Source of the DNA: Halanaerobium sp964649895
GTDB taxonomy: Bacteria > Bacillota > Halanaerobiia > Halanaerobiales > Halanaerobiaceae
DNA: 42,453 bases
Assembly: GCA_964649895.1 (NCBI GenBank)
Contig: CAZYRX010000011.1
Location: 1 to 42,453, forward strand
Reading direction: 5' to 3'
The notes beneath the pieces are model-generated. The model did no database searches. It saw only the letters and a program-made list of their open reading frames with translations, and was not told the DNA's origin. Made by a program: the position numbers and the translations under genes. Positions 41,580-42,453 of the stretch are shown here, piece after piece (position 1 is the stretch's first letter; each line of letters starts with the position of its first letter).

Positions 41580-41945
41580 ATGGAAACAATATACGAAGTA
41601 GAAGTAACAGGTTTAGGGGAAGGTGTAGAAGAATTTTTAGAACAGCAGTTGGTTGTACTTTTTAATGATAATGCACCAGCTGAGTTAGCAGAGATATCAG
41701 TAATTCATTCTACAGCTGAACTTAAAGGTGAGATTGAAGCAGGAGATATAGTAACAATTGATGATATAGAATTTGAGATTAAAGCAGTGGGAGAAGTAGT
41801 AAATAAGAATATAAGCAAATTGGGTCATTCAACCTTAAGATTCAATGGTGAAGATGAATCACAGCTTCCGGGAGATATTAATCTAGAAGATAAGGAAATT
41901 CCTGAGATTACAGAAGGTACTGTAATAAAGATTATTAAAAAATAG
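41580..41945 (+). CDS. srlB: PTS system glucitol/sorbitol-type EIIA component
   Basis: Cytoplasmic phospho-carrier that takes phosphate from HPr and passes it to IIB. 121 residues, the family length. His43 in ISVIHSTAEL is the likely phosphorylated residue; the GEIEAGDIVTIDDIEFEIKAVGEVVNKN core and GHSTLRFNGEDESQLPGDI segment are typical of the PTSIIA_gutA family. Start ATG 41580 follows AAGGGAG. It closes the PTS set; a terminator and the HPr gene follow. Confidence 0.93.
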   Translation: METIYEVEVTGLGEGVEEFLEQQLVVLFNDNAPAELAEISVIHSTAELKGEIEAGDIVTIDDIEFEIKAVGEVVNKNISKLGHSTLRFNGEDESQLPGDINLEDKEIPEITEGTVIKIIKK

Positions 41946-42102
41946 GAATTATTATTTTTATAAGAGTATATAAGGTTGCTGAAGGGATTAAAATTTTTAT
42001 AGGGCATTTAAAATTATAAGGTTATACTAGTCAACTGATGGTTATTAAACAAAATGAGATTTAAATCCAACAGGCAATATAACAATAAAAAAACTAAATT
42101 AC

Positions 42103-42138
42103 AGAGATCTCTCTTAAAAAAGTTTGAGAGAGGTCTCT
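42103..42138 (+). terminator. Intrinsic terminator after the PTS genes
   Basis: 12-bp stem AGAGATCTCTCT/AGAGAGGTCTCT (one G-U) with a 12-nt A/T-rich loop, followed by TTTTTAATTT. It separates the PTS operon from the HPr gene. Confidence 0.85.
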
Positions 42139-42215
42139 TTTTAATTTATTAGATAAATAATGCTGTTTATATTTGATTTTATACTAACAATATTTTAAAA
42201 TAGGAGATGATAAAT

Positions 42216-42453
42216 ATGGTTTTTGAAAAAAATGTGAGCATTACAAATAGTACAGGTTTACATGCAAGACCAGCAGCACAATTTGTGCAGAAAGCTAGTT
42301 CATTTGACTCAGCAATTAATATCATTTTTGAAGGTAAAGAGGTAAATGCAAAAAGCATTATGGGTGTGATGAGTTTAGGGGCTGGTAAGGGAAGCGAGAT
42401 AATACTTAAAGCAGATGGTGAAGATGCTTCAGATGCTCTTCAAGAACTGGTAA
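42216..42453 (+). CDS. ptsH: HPr phosphocarrier protein, truncated by the window edge
   Basis: General PTS protein that carries phosphate from enzyme I to the IIA proteins. 79 codons are visible and the frame is open at the window end; HPr is usually 85-90 residues, so only the last few are missing. His16 in TGLHARPAAQF is the enzyme-I site and Ser47 in AKSIMGVMSLG is the regulatory HPr kinase site, which implies carbon catabolite control of the Firmicutes kind. ATG 42216 follows GGAGATGA. Placed directly after a sugar-specific PTS, it may be followed by the enzyme I gene outside the window. Confidence 0.92.
   Translation, partial: MVFEKNVSITNSTGLHARPAAQFVQKASSFDSAINIIFEGKEVNAKSIMGVMSLGAGKGSEIILKADGEDASDALQELV

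Noticed and set aside
1..42453. tRNA, rRNA, CRISPR arrays, insertion sequences or prophage genes.
   Set aside because: I looked for cloverleaf-like blocks, regularly spaced repeats, and transposase or integrase motifs and saw none; short RNAs could still be missed by eye.

Overview
This window is an AT-rich stretch of a low-GC, anaerobic, Firmicutes-type chromosome. Strong Shine-Dalgarno sites and sigma-A style promoters are visible, many proteins are acidic, and all three ABC substrate-binding proteins carry SPase I type signal peptides without a lipobox cysteine, as expected of a diderm Firmicute. Together these suggest a halophilic fermenter of the Halanaerobiales (Halanaerobium-like); this is an inference from style and gene content, not a database match. 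Two runs of exactly 100 N (6590-6689, 24084-24183) are scaffold gaps, so order and distance across them are not guaranteed.

Layout. 202-6487: a peptide ABC importer (binding protein and two permeases, no ATPase visible) followed by a cytoplasmic NlpC/P60 peptidase and a dipeptide epimerase, a murein-peptide salvage set like ykfB/ykfC of Bacillus. 6777-8111: a membrane diguanylate cyclase. 8315-13991: an acetamidase/formamidase-family enzyme leading a complete Liv-type ABC importer (binding protein, two ATPases, two permeases), probably an amide or amino-acid uptake operon. 14236-20673: a MacB/FtsX-type ABC permease and ATPase, a two-component system and an MFS exporter, read as a stress or antimicrobial efflux operon. 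20734-21927: the decayed tail of a GGDEF gene and a metallo-beta-lactamase-fold hydrolase. 22126-25401: an iron alcohol dehydrogenase divergent from an Rrf2 regulator with three Fe-S type cysteines, then (across a gap) a glutaredoxin-thioredoxin-reductase fusion. 25516-28970: a ferric-iron ABC importer with two Fur-like boxes. 29184-33114: a YlbF-family protein, an HD-GYP protein and a PAS-GGDEF protein, opposing c-di-GMP enzymes side by side.

33268-41945 is the most interesting part. A COG4091-type oxidoreductase with a SAF domain is followed by E1-alpha, E1-beta and a lipoyl E2 of a 2-oxoacid/acetoin dehydrogenase type complex, then a SorC-family regulator, GutM, and a complete glucitol-type PTS (IIC, IIBC, IIA), with HPr at the window edge. 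No E3 gene and no sorbitol-6-phosphate dehydrogenase are present. The promoter in front of the oxidoreductase and the one in front of the SorC gene share the same architecture base for base in spacing: -35, 17-bp spacer, -10, then two direct ACAAAnG half-sites 19 bp apart and an identical 17-bp block. I read this as one SorC-controlled regulon in which a polyol-like compound enters by PTS, is oxidised, and is cleaved or decarboxylated to an acyl-CoA. The substrate is unknown.

No tRNA, rRNA, CRISPR array or insertion sequence was recognised.
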